Part shown: one piece after another, positions 18,551 through 27,352 of the stretch | How positions within the stretch are numbered: the stretch's first letter is position 1 | How the letters are laid out: each line of letters starts with the position of its first letter | Origin: Gloeocapsopsis sp. IPPAS B-1203 | GTDB lineage: Bacteria > Cyanobacteriota > Cyanobacteriia > Cyanobacteriales > Chroococcidiopsidaceae | Assembly: GCF_002749975.1 (NCBI RefSeq) | Contig: NZ_PEIG01000014.1 | Coordinates: 97,249 to 161,248, forward strand | Direction of reading: 5' to 3' | Length of the DNA: 64,000 nucleotides | The notes under the pieces: generated by a model | Seen by the model: the letters and a program-made list of their open reading frames with translations, nothing else | Databases searched by the model: none | What the model was told of the DNA's origin: nothing | Position numbers and translations under genes: made by a program

Positions 18551-21304
18551 TTAAAAGGTATTGATTGGAGTGTAGTGCGTTGCTAGTAATGGTTGAATTG
18601 CTTGGCTTTCTAGAGGTTCTGAGAACAAATAACCCTGTCCATATTTACACTCAAGTGCCCGAATCTGTGCAAGTTGCTTGATTGTTTCTACACCAGTAGC
18701 CGTGAGGTTTATATGCAAGTCGTGCGCGATCGCGGCAATAGTTTGCATAATTTCTGCAGTTTCACTGTCAGTAGAACTAATGAGCGTACGATCCAGCTTT
18801 AACTTACTAATTTTGTGATTTTGCAGAAGTTGCGGTAATTGCTGAAGTAAGCTCAAGAAAGAGTATCCAACACCAATATTATCTATTTGTAACTGAACAC
18901 CTAAATTATTTAACTGTTGAATAACTGCCGCAGCACGATCGAGATTTTCTAAAATAACGCTCTCAGCTATCTCTAATCTCAAACTACCTGCTGTCAAATT
19001 GACATCTTGCAAGATTTGGGCAACTTGTTTGCTCAAGTCAGGTTGAAAAAACTGCTTGTGCGAGAAATTGATACTCATCGTTAAGCGAATGTGAGGAAAT
19101 TGGTGTTGCCAAGTTCGGAGTTGTCTGCAGGCTTGACGCAACACCCACCAGCCAATTGGGATAATTAAATCTGTACTTTCGGCGAGATCGATAAATTTAG
19201 ATGGTGTTATCAAGCCTTGTTGAGGATGTTGCCAGCGTAATAAAGCTTCAAATTCTGTAATCTCATTCGTGTTTAAGTTAACGATCGGTTGATAGTGAAT
19301 GCGGAACTCGGATTGTGTTAAAGCATTTTGTAAGTCTTTTGCGAGTTGCTGTAGTTTTGTGACTTGATTTAGGCGATCGCTTGAAACAACTGTACTATCC
19401 TTAGGAATTGCATTACTTCCTGGTTGATACTCGATGACTAGCTGTTTTAACAAAGAAGCAATAGCTCGATGATCATTTAAATTTGCGGCTTCACAAAGCG
19501 CTGCCACCATTGCATCTAAATTTAAAGGAATAATTCCACTTGCATTGCTAACTGAAACAATTTTCTCGTGCTGCGTTGGCTCGTAACGTTCTCCAGGAAT
19601 AAACAACTCCTCATACAGTTTTTCTCCTGGTCGCAGTCCTGTATACACAATATCAATGTCTTTACCGACTTCATAACCAGAAAGGCGAATGAGATCTTTT
19701 GCCAAGTCAACAATCTTAACAGGTTCCCCCATTTTAAGCATAAACACTTCTCCACCTTGACCAATCACCGCAGCTTGCAGTACAAGTTGAACTGCTTCGG
19801 GAATTGTCATGAAATAACGGCAAATATCAGGATGTGTAATTGTAATTGGACCGCCTGCTGCAATCTGTCGCTTAAATGTCGGAACTACACTACCTCGACT
19901 TCCTAGGACATTGCCAAAACGCACAACAACAAAAGGTTTTTTACTTGTTTGTGCTGCTTTTAAGACCAACATTTCTGCCGCTCTTTTACTCGCACCCATA
20001 ATACTTGTGGGATTCACAGCTTTATCGGTAGAAATCATGACAAAGTGTTTTACGTTGTAGCGTAGTGCCAAGTCGAGTAGATTTTTTGTTCCGACAACGT
20101 TATTTGTAATTGCTTCTGGTGAGTTTGCCTCCATTAAGGGCACATGTTTATGTGCTGCTGCATGGAAAACAATATCTGGTCTAAATTGCTCAAAAGCATA
20201 TTCTAAGCGCAATGCAAAGCGAATATCAGCAATTAACGTTGTCAGCCGAGGTGGATTTGGGCAAGAATGCCAAGAGTCTAAGACTTGCTTGAGTTCCTGT
20301 TGAATGTTGAAAACAGAGTTCTCTCCGTGCCCGACAAGCAATATTTCTGCAGGACAACATTGCAATACTTGACGGCAAATTTCACCACCTATTGAACCTC
20401 CAGCACCTGTAATCAAAACTCGCTTGCCATTGAGAAAGTGTGAAACTTCCTTGACATCTGTTTTAATTGGTTCGCGTCGCAGCAAATCTTCAATTTTGAC
20501 ATCTCGAATACTAGCAACATGGGCATTACCACTAAGGATTTCATGCATGCTTGGCAAGGTACTTGTCGCCACACCCAGCGATTGACAGCGATCGACAATT
20601 TCTCTTACTGTTTTGCCAGAAACAGTCGGCATGGCAATAATGACGCGCTCGATGTTGAAAGCACGAACAATATCTGGAATGTTACGGCAATCGCCTAAAA
20701 CGCGAATTCCCCGAATGCGTAAGCCTAGTTTTGTTGCATCATCATCAATAAAACCGACTGCATAAAGACGTAATTCAGGATTATGTTGAATTGTTTGAAC
20801 TAGCGACACGCCCGCATTACCAGCACCAATAATCAACGCCCGTTCGTACTGGTGAGTTGTTCGCGGTAATTGATACATGCGCTCTACAGCACGTACGCTA
20901 AAGCGTACTCCACCAACTAGGAGTAAACTCAGTATGCCATCGAGTAGGGGTAGCGATCGCGGTAAGTCGTCTACTAAGGCACTACTGTAGTAAAGCAGGT
21001 AAAATAACCAACTTTGAACAATAACAGCAGCAGTCATAGAAGCCACGACTTGAATAAGTTCATCAATACTGGCATAACGCCAACAGCGACGATAAAAACC
21101 AAACAAGTACAGCAGTACGATCTTTACAGCTAAAAATAGGATTGTTACAATAAGAACATCGGTGCCATACACTCTATAGACAAATAATTTGTCTAAGCGC
21201 AACGCGAGTGCTAATGCAGGTGTTAATAAGAAAATTGCTGTATCAACAGCAAGAAAATGGCGGTTACGTAACCGCAGCCAAATATTTGATAGTGTATCTA
21301 TCAT
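18551..21304 (-). CDS. CapD/EpsC/PglF-like nucleotide-sugar 4,6-dehydratase fused to a C-terminal EAL domain
   Basis: About 917 residues from ATG at complement 21302-21304; a TTG start 15 codons upstream is possible. Order: four or five N-terminal membrane helices (to about 130), a CoA/NAD-binding-like domain with ALIIGAGNAGVS (about 155), the extended-SDR dehydratase core with LITGAGGSIGGE (about 297-308) and STDKA...MGASK (about 422-437), a linker, then an EAL domain (about 658-905). The first parts match FlaA1/CapD/PglF enzymes, which make UDP-4-keto-6-deoxy-GlcNAc and are usually 600-650 residues long. The EAL part keeps FEALLRW (Glu686), Asn746, Glu778, Asp808, Lys836 and Gln890, but has Asn809 in place of the second Asp of the DDFG loop and Thr870 in place of the catalytic Glu of the AEGVE motif. 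It is therefore probably a c-di-GMP binder with weak or no hydrolysis. No frameshift is seen at the join. Confidence 0.93.
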   Translation of the reverse strand: MIDTLSNIWLRLRNRHFLAVDTAIFLLTPALALALRLDKLFVYRVYGTDVLIVTILFLAVKIVLLYLFGFYRRCWRYASIDELIQVVASMTAAVIVQSWLFYLLYYSSALVDDLPRSLPLLDGILSLLLVGGVRFSVRAVERMYQLPRTTHQYERALIIGAGNAGVSLVQTIQHNPELRLYAVGFIDDDATKLGLRIRGIRVLGDCRNIPDIVRAFNIERVIIAMPTVSGKTVREIVDRCQSLGVATSTLPSMHEILSGNAHVASIRDVKIEDLLRREPIKTDVKEVSHFLNGKRVLITGAGGSIGGEICRQVLQCCPAEILLVGHGENSVFNIQQELKQVLDSWHSCPNPPRLTTLIADIRFALRLEYAFEQFRPDIVFHAAAHKHVPLMEANSPEAITNNVVGTKNLLDLALRYNVKHFVMISTDKAVNPTSIMGASKRAAEMLVLKAAQTSKKPFVVVRFGNVLGSRGSVVPTFKRQIAAGGPITITHPDICRYFMTIPEAVQLVLQAAVIGQGGEVFMLKMGEPVKIVDLAKDLIRLSGYEVGKDIDIVYTGLRPGEKLYEELFIPGERYEPTQHEKIVSVSNASGIIPLNLDAMVAALCEAANLNDHRAIASLLKQLVIEYQPGSNAIPKDSTVVSSDRLNQVTKLQQLAKDLQNALTQSEFRIHYQPIVNLNTNEITEFEALLRWQHPQQGLITPSKFIDLAESTDLIIPIGWWVLRQACRQLRTWQHQFPHIRLTMSINFSHKQFFQPDLSKQVAQILQDVNLTAGSLRLEIAESVILENLDRAAAVIQQLNNLGVQLQIDNIGVGYSFLSLLQQLPQLLQNHKISKLKLDRTLISSTDSETAEIMQTIAAIAHDLHINLTATGVETIKQLAQIRALECKYGQGYLFSEPLESQAIQPLLATHYTPINTF

Positions 21305-21984
21305 GACTTTACGTCCAGGCAAATTTTCAAGATAATTTCCTTTCCTCAACTCAAATTGAAGAAGGATTTTCGTTAACTTAGTAGTATTTGATTAGGGAAA
21401 TCGGTGGACTTTGGGCAATCGCCTAATATCCGTTGTTTACAAAAATAAAAAATTGTACAGGTTTATATAAGACGTATTGATGAACTGAAAATTTAGTTCA
21501 ATTACTCCTCGATTAGTCATTACGGACAACCACACATAATTAGTAACAATTAGGGTCTACACTAGTTTTTCTCAGCCTCGTAGGCTAAGCTAATGCTGTG
21601 TAAGACATTAATTTTTACACCAAGAAAATTATTTGTTACTACAAGATACCACTAATATTGATAGCTTTTTACCAATTTTTTGTTAAAGCTTCTGTAAATT
21701 TTCAATGTTCATTTAATGAAAGCGTGCTTTAACTGTAATTTCTACAGTAATACTTAAATATAAAAACCAGTCCAAAGACAGATAAAAATTGTGTTTGTTT
21801 CCAGTTGTCGTACCTGGTATCCAAACATGAATGTTTGTGTTAACTTCTAGAAGAAATTGTACTGGGCAAAAACTAGTTTCAATTTAGTCTGATTGAGAAG
21901 ATCCAAGTTGGGCAGGCAAAAAATGCCTAACCCTGGGTGCTTTATTGGTGTGGTTGATGCACCAACCTTACATCAAATACCAAG
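21305..21984. other. Intergenic region upstream of the dehydratase-EAL gene
   Basis: About 680 bases without a convincing gene. The part next to 21304 must hold the promoter of the minus-strand polysaccharide genes; I cannot fix its boxes. A small palindrome AGCCTCGTAGGCT lies near 21574-21590, and a hairpin at 21910-21933 is listed separately. The rest is AT-rich with no further structure that I see. Confidence 0.5.
21910..21933 (-). terminator. Hairpin of the GGGTAGGCA-type repeat, likely terminator
   Basis: GGGCAGGCA, a run of five A, then TGCCTAACCC form an imperfect stem-loop. It lies about 50 bases downstream of the stop of the small membrane ORF and of the ferric-reductase-like gene, so it may end that transcript. 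Similar hairpins occur at 29481-29508 and 50921-50941. Confidence 0.5.
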
Positions 21985-22125
21985 TTAGTTAGTATTAGGT
22001 TCAACCCGACCCGAATTAATGCTTGGCTCGACTGGGCGTCTTTGGACGTAGCCAAACAATGCTGACGTTAATACAAGGACAACAGAGACAAATGCCACTA
22101 CTTCAAGCATAATTTTAAAACGCAT
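21985..22125 (-). CDS. Small single-pass membrane protein, unknown
   Basis: A 46-codon open frame from ATG (complement 22123-22125) to TAA, starting 22 bases after the stop of the ferric-reductase-like gene on the same strand. The product begins MRFKIMLEVVAFVSVVLVLT and continues through SALFGYVQRRP: a single hydrophobic helix (about residues 6-28), then Arg-Arg-Pro and a short polar tail. The in-out charge pattern is that of a real small membrane protein. No strong ribosome site is seen; a second ATG lies at codon 6. It may be an accessory subunit of the flavocytochrome or unrelated. Confidence 0.5.
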   Translation of the reverse strand: MRFKIMLEVVAFVSVVLVLTSALFGYVQRRPVEPSINSGRVEPNTN

Positions 22126-22147
22126 ATTTTTTAAGCTGTGAGCTTCA

Positions 22148-23479
22148 TCAAACAAGATTAAAGTGTTCCATGTGAATGTATTTGGCAGGAACTTTTAGCT
22201 CGTGTAGAGCTTTTTCTGCTTCATCTAAAAAGCGAGGAGAACCACAAAGGAAATAGCGCCAGCCTTCACGATTATCGGGAATGTGTCGTGCTAGGAGATC
22301 TTTATCTACGTAACCTGATTCTCCTGCCCAATCTTCAGGGGGTTCTTTAATAACATGAGTCACTGTGAGACTATCTAAGCGCTTATTGAGATATTCTAGA
22401 TCTTCACGAAAAGCAACATCATCCCACGAACCGTTGGCATAAATTAAGCGAATTGGTCGATGATCGCCGCGTTCCGCAAGCGTAACCATAATACTGATCA
22501 TGGGGGTAACACCGACACCATTGGCGATCAGGACTAAACCTTTACAGTCAAAACGATCAGGAGTAAAAGCCCCGTGAGGACCATCTAGAAAAGCTTTTGT
22601 TCCAGGCTGAACATTTTTAATTGTGTTTGTGAAGTCACCAACAGCTTTGATTGTGAGTGCAACTTGATCGCTGCGATCGCCGTTTGAAGAAAATGAAAAC
22701 GGATGCTCTTGAATGCGATACGGAGAACGATCTAGAGTAAGCCAAGCAAATTGTCCTGGCAAAAAACGAATGCCTTCGTGTCCCTGCGGACGCAGTACTA
22801 ATGTGTAAACATCACCCCGCTGAGGGACAACAGTTTCTACCCGATAGGGTTTTTGCATCATCAGCCACGGTTTGAGCAAGCGGACATATATTAAAGAACC
22901 AAATGCCAACAAGGCTAATAGTATCCACAACATCGCCTTCCAAGGCAGTGCGAGATAGTAGTTTACACCAAAAGCATGAGCTAGCCCTAAACCTACCGTC
23001 GCAACCGCCAGAATTCCATGACTTGTCCGCCACACTTCATAGTTCAGCTTCAGCTTCTCTCGCCATAGTGAAGTCACAACTAGTAAGATTAATGATATCG
23101 TCGAAATAACCGCAAATCTTGCTCGCCAAGGCGCTTCAAAGAAGTTAAGTAGTCGTAGATATTCAGCGTCCTGGAAAAATAAAATGATTGGGTGAATCAG
23201 GATTAACGCAAAGGCAACTTGGGTAATATAGCGATGGTACTGCAAGACAATATCAATGCCGTAAGGCGCGGCGATCGCATCAAAACGAGCTGTCAATGCA
23301 AATTGCAGCATCATCATTGCCAAGCCCACGTAACCCAATGCTGCAGAAAATTCGATCCAAAATCCCCGCCCTCCTGGTGCTGGGTGAATTAACAAAATTA
23401 ACAAGGGGGAAAGGGTTACTAAGAGGTATAAAACAATCCAAAATGTTCCTGCAACCCAGGGATTTTTCATTTGAAACAT
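22148..23479 (-). CDS. Ferric-reductase-like transmembrane flavocytochrome (FRD/NOX-type)
   Basis: A 443-residue membrane oxidoreductase passing electrons from NAD(P)H via FAD and two hemes across the membrane. About six helices span residues 10-200. Two His pairs with 14-residue spacing, H82/H96 and H154/H168, fit bis-heme ligation. A ferredoxin-reductase-like domain follows, with HPFSFS (259-264, FAD), NGVGVTPM (320-327, pyridine nucleotide) and FLCGSP near 420; the end is HMEHF. The electron acceptor may be ferric iron or oxygen; sequence does not decide. A porin with iron-uptake features lies a few genes away at 25715. ATG start at complement 23477-23479. Confidence 0.88.
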   Translation of the reverse strand: MFQMKNPWVAGTFWIVLYLLVTLSPLLILLIHPAPGGRGFWIEFSAALGYVGLAMMMLQFALTARFDAIAAPYGIDIVLQYHRYITQVAFALILIHPIILFFQDAEYLRLLNFFEAPWRARFAVISTISLILLVVTSLWREKLKLNYEVWRTSHGILAVATVGLGLAHAFGVNYYLALPWKAMLWILLALLAFGSLIYVRLLKPWLMMQKPYRVETVVPQRGDVYTLVLRPQGHEGIRFLPGQFAWLTLDRSPYRIQEHPFSFSSNGDRSDQVALTIKAVGDFTNTIKNVQPGTKAFLDGPHGAFTPDRFDCKGLVLIANGVGVTPMISIMVTLAERGDHRPIRLIYANGSWDDVAFREDLEYLNKRLDSLTVTHVIKEPPEDWAGESGYVDKDLLARHIPDNREGWRYFLCGSPRFLDEAEKALHELKVPAKYIHMEHFNLV

Positions 23480-23611
23480 CTTTCTCTTTCCACTTAATTT
23501 GAGATTGACGTTAAACTACAGCAATCTTATGTTGACTGTGAAAGGCGGTAGAATTTGATAATAGATCTTTTTAAAGATTTTGCTTCAATCAGCTTGCTAT
23601 GCAACCAACCT

Positions 23612-23962
23612 TTATATTCCTACTGTACCAAGCAAGCTGAATAAAATAGAGTTAACGATGCTCAAAGCAATTGTGCCAATCAAGGCACTCCAAATTCCCC
23701 AACGTAAGCGAAATCCATGTACTAATAATGCTGCTAATCCAAAAATAATTGCATTGATAACAATGCTGAATAAACCCAAAGTTAAAAGATTGATGGGAAA
23801 AGCTAGAAAAGCAATAATTGGTCGGACAAAAGCATTGAGAAGTCCAAAAACTGCTGCAGATATTGCGGCTTTTCCAAAACTGTCGATTTCGACACCAATG
23901 GGTATTTTTGAAATAATTAAAAAACTGATTGTAGTCACAATCCAATTAATAATAATTCCCAT
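23612..23962 (-). CDS. Phage-holin-4-like small membrane protein (YvlD type)
   Basis: A 116-residue protein made almost wholly of four hydrophobic helices. The middle contains the family segment FGLLNAFVRPIIAFLAFPIN followed by LLTLGLF, typical of the 'phage holin family' membrane proteins (PF04020) found on chromosomes of many bacteria. Despite the name these are not proven holins and are not phage-linked here. ATG start with AGGAG eight bases upstream. It stands alone between the flavocytochrome and the sugar dehydrogenase gene. Function unknown, possibly envelope stress. Confidence 0.88.
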   Translation of the reverse strand: MGIIINWIVTTISFLIISKIPIGVEIDSFGKAAISAAVFGLLNAFVRPIIAFLAFPINLLTLGLFSIVINAIIFGLAALLVHGFRLRWGIWSALIGTIALSIVNSILFSLLGTVGI

Positions 23963-24158
23963 CTAATAACTCCTATAAAAACTCCTTGAGAGTATTTGGT
24001 TCAAATCGAGAACCATACACTGTTCATAATTTCATATTATTTGCAGACAATGTGGCGGAAAAGTGACAAGGTGCTTATTGTAATTGAATTAATTTAAAAT
24101 TAAGTGAGGTGGGATACTGCTCACCTCAAATAGAAAAGTCAATCAGAATGACACTGGA

Positions 24159-25385
24159 CTATCTTTTTGCTGTGCCAGCATAAGTTACACGGTAAATAAC
24201 ACCATTGGTATCATCTGTAAATAATAATGATCCATCGGGTGTCATACCAATACCGACTGGTCTACCAAATTGTGCAGTTCGTTGTTCGTTGAGAAAACCA
24301 ACAATAAAGTCCTCAATTGCAGTCGGTTTCCCATTTTGATAACGAATGCGGACTACTTTATAACCCACCGGTGGATTGCGATTCCAAGAACCGCGCATTG
24401 TCACAAATGCATCATTACGGTATTCTTGGGGAAACTGAGAAGCTGTATAGAAAACCATTGCCAACGGTGCACTGTGAGCAGTATACGTTAGTACTGGTGG
24501 TTCAGTTGTGGCACAAAATTCTGCTTTCGATTTACCTTCGGGTTCTGCCGGTAAGTAAACATCAGGACGGCGATCGCCAAAACAGAAAGGCCAACCATAA
24601 TGTTTTCCTTGCGCAATTAAATTTAATTCTTCCGGTGGTTGATCGTTGCCTCGCCAGTCGCTGCCGTGATCTAGTCCCCAAAATTGTTTTGTTTGGGGAT
24701 GCCAACCAAAAGGAATTGTATTGCGCAATCCCTCAGCATAAATTGTGCGATCGCTACCATCAGGTTGAGCGCGTAACATTGTTGCGTGTTCTTCATTCGG
24801 CTCATCACAAGCATTACAGGTACTACCCACTGAGATGTATAGCATACCATCAGGACCAAAAGCGATCGTGCGGTTGGGGTGTTGCCCTGCATCGGGTAAA
24901 TCGTCAATGAGAACTTGAGGCTTGCCAACCGTACCGCCACGTCCTAAATCAGAGGCATAAAGTGACGTATCGGTGACGTAATACAAGCGATTTTGATAAA
25001 TTGTAATACCATTTACAAAAGGTAAATTTGAGGCAATTGTCCGCATTTCGTCAGCACGTCCATCACGATTGCGATCGCGTAGTGCAATGACATCTTGTTG
25101 TTCGCGACGGGTAACATAAACTGTGCCATCAGGTGCGATCGCAATATTACGCGGATTTCCTAAGTCTTTAGCAAAAACATTAATCTGAAATCCTGCAGGC
25201 ATTCTCAATTGCTGCACCAGCGCTTCATCAAACTCTAGTTGTTCTGGTGTTGCCAAATAGCCTTCAACACGCTCAATTCTACGTTGTTCTGGCTGCTGGG
25301 AATTTGCGGGAGTACTAATAATGCCTAGAAGGGCGATACCAAGCAAGAATAATTCAAGATTTTTGCGCGTCACAACATTTTTCAT
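24159..25385 (-). CDS. Exported PQQ-type sugar (sorbosone) dehydrogenase
   Basis: A 408-residue six-bladed beta-propeller oxidoreductase of the glucose/sorbosone dehydrogenase family. The signal peptide follows MKNVVTRKNLELFLLG (cleavage near ANSQQ). Blade motifs include PRNIAIAPDGTVYVT, NRTIAFGPDGMLYISVGSTC, the WGLDHGSDWRGND segment (calcium/cofactor region) and HYGWPFCFGDR. An upstream in-frame codon (TTG at complement 25407-25409) would give eight more residues but is a poor start, so I use the ATG at 25385. It should oxidise a sugar or alcohol in the periplasm and pass electrons on. Whether the host makes PQQ cannot be told. Confidence 0.87.
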   Translation of the reverse strand: MKNVVTRKNLELFLLGIALLGIISTPANSQQPEQRRIERVEGYLATPEQLEFDEALVQQLRMPAGFQINVFAKDLGNPRNIAIAPDGTVYVTRREQQDVIALRDRNRDGRADEMRTIASNLPFVNGITIYQNRLYYVTDTSLYASDLGRGGTVGKPQVLIDDLPDAGQHPNRTIAFGPDGMLYISVGSTCNACDEPNEEHATMLRAQPDGSDRTIYAEGLRNTIPFGWHPQTKQFWGLDHGSDWRGNDQPPEELNLIAQGKHYGWPFCFGDRRPDVYLPAEPEGKSKAEFCATTEPPVLTYTAHSAPLAMVFYTASQFPQEYRNDAFVTMRGSWNRNPPVGYKVVRIRYQNGKPTAIEDFIVGFLNEQRTAQFGRPVGIGMTPDGSLLFTDDTNGVIYRVTYAGTAKR

Positions 25386-25714
25386 GGATATTTGCAAGCT
25401 GGCTGGCAAGACTGAAGAGTAGGCTATTTGATCCAGCTATGTAGAAAGAACCACTTAGCATTACTTTAGATAATGCGTACAGCACATTATTTTTATTTAA
25501 CTGGATTTTAGGCTTAAACTTAGAGTATTCCCAAAGCGATCGCATCTGTCTGATGGCGTAAGCATTAGTGCGCGAGTACGTGGATAAAAATTAACCCAAC
25601 TCAAAGACTGCTATCAGTCAATGGTCAGTAAATCTGCAAGCAATAATTATGGACTCAATACATTTCTAACGTAGATTGGTGTGATGGGTGTTGGAGAGTG
25701 TCAGGAGTTAATGC
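25386..25714. other. Divergent intergenic region between sugar dehydrogenase and porin
   Basis: About 330 bases between two divergent starts, so it should hold promoters for both. I see one GCGATCGC (HIP1) site near 25536 and an AGGAG ribosome site just before the porin. I cannot point to a Fur box with confidence. Confidence 0.4.
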
Positions 25715-27274
25715 GTGCAATATTATCTACAGGTTGCATTTCAGCTTTGGCAAAGAAAAAGAACTTACGCTTATTGTGTTTTAGGTGCGGCGATCGCAAG
25801 TGGGATGGATCAGGCGATCGCTAGTGAACATTTGGCAAATATTACTTCTGTATCTCAACTCACTGAAGTACATCAAGATTGGGCAAGTTCTGCATTAAGC
25901 AATTTAGTTGAACGTTATGGTTGTTTTGCAGGATATCCAGATGCCACATTTCAAGGAAATCAAACCCTTTCACGTGATGAGTTCGCGAGTAGTTTAAATG
26001 CTTGTTTGAACAACATCAATCAACCACTTACAGTGATACCTCCAGCAGATTTAGCAACAATCCAACACTTACAAAATGAGTTTGCAACAGAATTAGCAAC
26101 TCTAGAAGATCGAGTAGATAATTTAGCAGCGCGTGTTGCTGAATTAAGCGCAAATCAGTTTTCTACGACAACAGTGTTAAGTACTTCTATCGTAGTTGCA
26201 GCGAGCGATTTAACTGGAGATACTGCTGATAGTAACCCAGACACAAATATTGACTCGAATCTTGCTTTGAACTATCGAGCGCGGATGAATTTCACGACTA
26301 GTTTTACTGGTACAGATCGCTTACTTGTACGACTACAAGCATCAAATCGAGTACCGAACTTTAGTAGTATTTCTGCAACAAATGTGACACGACTTTCTTA
26401 CGAAGTCGGCAACACTGATAACAGTTTCAATTTGAATTTACTTGAATATCGATTTCCTGTAGGCGATCGCCTCAATATTTTCCTTTATGGCAATGCTGCC
26501 TCACATCATTACTACACTACCGTTGTCAATCCTTATTTTGCTAGCTTTGGAGGTGCTAAAGGTTCGCCATCGCGTTTTTCTGAACGTAACCCGATTTATC
26601 GCATTGGCGATATTAGTGCAGGTGGAGTAGGCGCAGTTTATCGCTTCAATGAAGCATTACAGTTAGATTTAGGCTATCTTGCCCAAAATGCCGGTTTAGC
26701 TAACTCTGGTGCAGGGCTATTTAATGGAACGTATAGCGCTTTAGCACAACTTTCCGTCAGACCGACAGCAAATGTAGAATTAGCTTTAACATATGTTCGC
26801 AACTACTCGGCTAATGGTGACTTGGCGCATCGTACTGGTAGTACTTTTGCTAATATCCCTTTCGGTTCTGGCGTTGCCTTGACATCTAATTCCTACGGAA
26901 TTCAAGCTTTGTGGCGAGTTGCACCTCAGCTTGCAGTTAGTGGTTGGTTAGGATACACTCACGCAAATCGAGCTAATGGTGTTGGCGATACAGCAGATAT
27001 TTTTAATTACGCAATCAACATTGCTTTTCCCGATTTATTTAAAACTGGTGCTGTCGGTGGTTTAGGTTTTGGAATGCCACCGAAAGTTACTAATAATACC
27101 ATTGTAGCGCGTGAAGATACTGCAACCGGATTGCATTTTGAAGCTTTTTATGAATACCCGCTTACTGAAAATATTACTGTCATCCCAGGTATTATATATC
27201 TCACAAACCCCGAACACAACGCTACAAACGGCGATATTTTTATTGGTACAATTAGAACGGTTTTTGGTTTTTAA
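25715..27274 (+). CDS. Iron-uptake-type porin with SLH domain (SomA/OprB family)
   Basis: A 519-residue outer-membrane protein of the cyanobacterial major-porin family. A signal sequence lies at about 16-36 (AYCVLGAAIASGMDQAIASE). One SLH domain follows (about 50-110: LSNLVERYGCFAGYPDATF, then LSRDEFA), which binds peptidoglycan-linked polymer. A short coiled coil (about 118-147, LEDRVDNLAARVAEL) and a long OprB-type beta-barrel ending in aromatic residues (RTVFGF) complete it. The start is GTG at 25715 with an AGGAG site; the ATG at 25711 is in another frame. It probably carries small solutes, including inorganic iron, through the outer membrane. Confidence 0.92.
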   Translation: MQYYLQVAFQLWQRKRTYAYCVLGAAIASGMDQAIASEHLANITSVSQLTEVHQDWASSALSNLVERYGCFAGYPDATFQGNQTLSRDEFASSLNACLNNINQPLTVIPPADLATIQHLQNEFATELATLEDRVDNLAARVAELSANQFSTTTVLSTSIVVAASDLTGDTADSNPDTNIDSNLALNYRARMNFTTSFTGTDRLLVRLQASNRVPNFSSISATNVTRLSYEVGNTDNSFNLNLLEYRFPVGDRLNIFLYGNAASHHYYTTVVNPYFASFGGAKGSPSRFSERNPIYRIGDISAGGVGAVYRFNEALQLDLGYLAQNAGLANSGAGLFNGTYSALAQLSVRPTANVELALTYVRNYSANGDLAHRTGSTFANIPFGSGVALTSNSYGIQALWRVAPQLAVSGWLGYTHANRANGVGDTADIFNYAINIAFPDLFKTGAVGGLGFGMPPKVTNNTIVAREDTATGLHFEAFYEYPLTENITVIPGIIYLTNPEHNATNGDIFIGTIRTVFGF

Positions 27275-27279
27275 GATGT

Positions 27280-27334
27280 CCTCCGACTTAAGTCGGGGCT
27301 ACTTAGGTAAAGTGTACCTTCGTACACTAAGACA
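27280..27334. repeat. Dispersed hairpin repeat, copy 1
   Basis: CCTCCGACTTAAGTCGGGG contains the perfect palindrome CCGACTTAAGTCGG (27283-27296). It is followed by GGCTAC and by a second stem, GTGTACCTTCGTACAC (27312-27327). The left 40 bases match copy 2 at 30134 with few changes. It lies between two convergent genes (porin and permease) and may also stop transcription. Confidence 0.65.
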
Positions 27335-27352
27335 AACAGGGGGTTTATGTTT

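Noticed and set aside
23612..23962. Holin as sign of a prophage
   Set aside because: No phage structural or integrase genes nearby; this family is common on chromosomes outside phages.
23580..23966. 128-codon plus-strand frame rich in Lys and Ile
   Set aside because: Exact antisense of the phage-holin-like gene; the other strand has a known family and a good ribosome site.
24317..24910. 197-codon plus-strand frame
   Set aside because: Lies wholly opposite the sugar dehydrogenase gene; composition (many His, Arg, Gln) is that of a reverse-strand shadow and it has no ribosome site.
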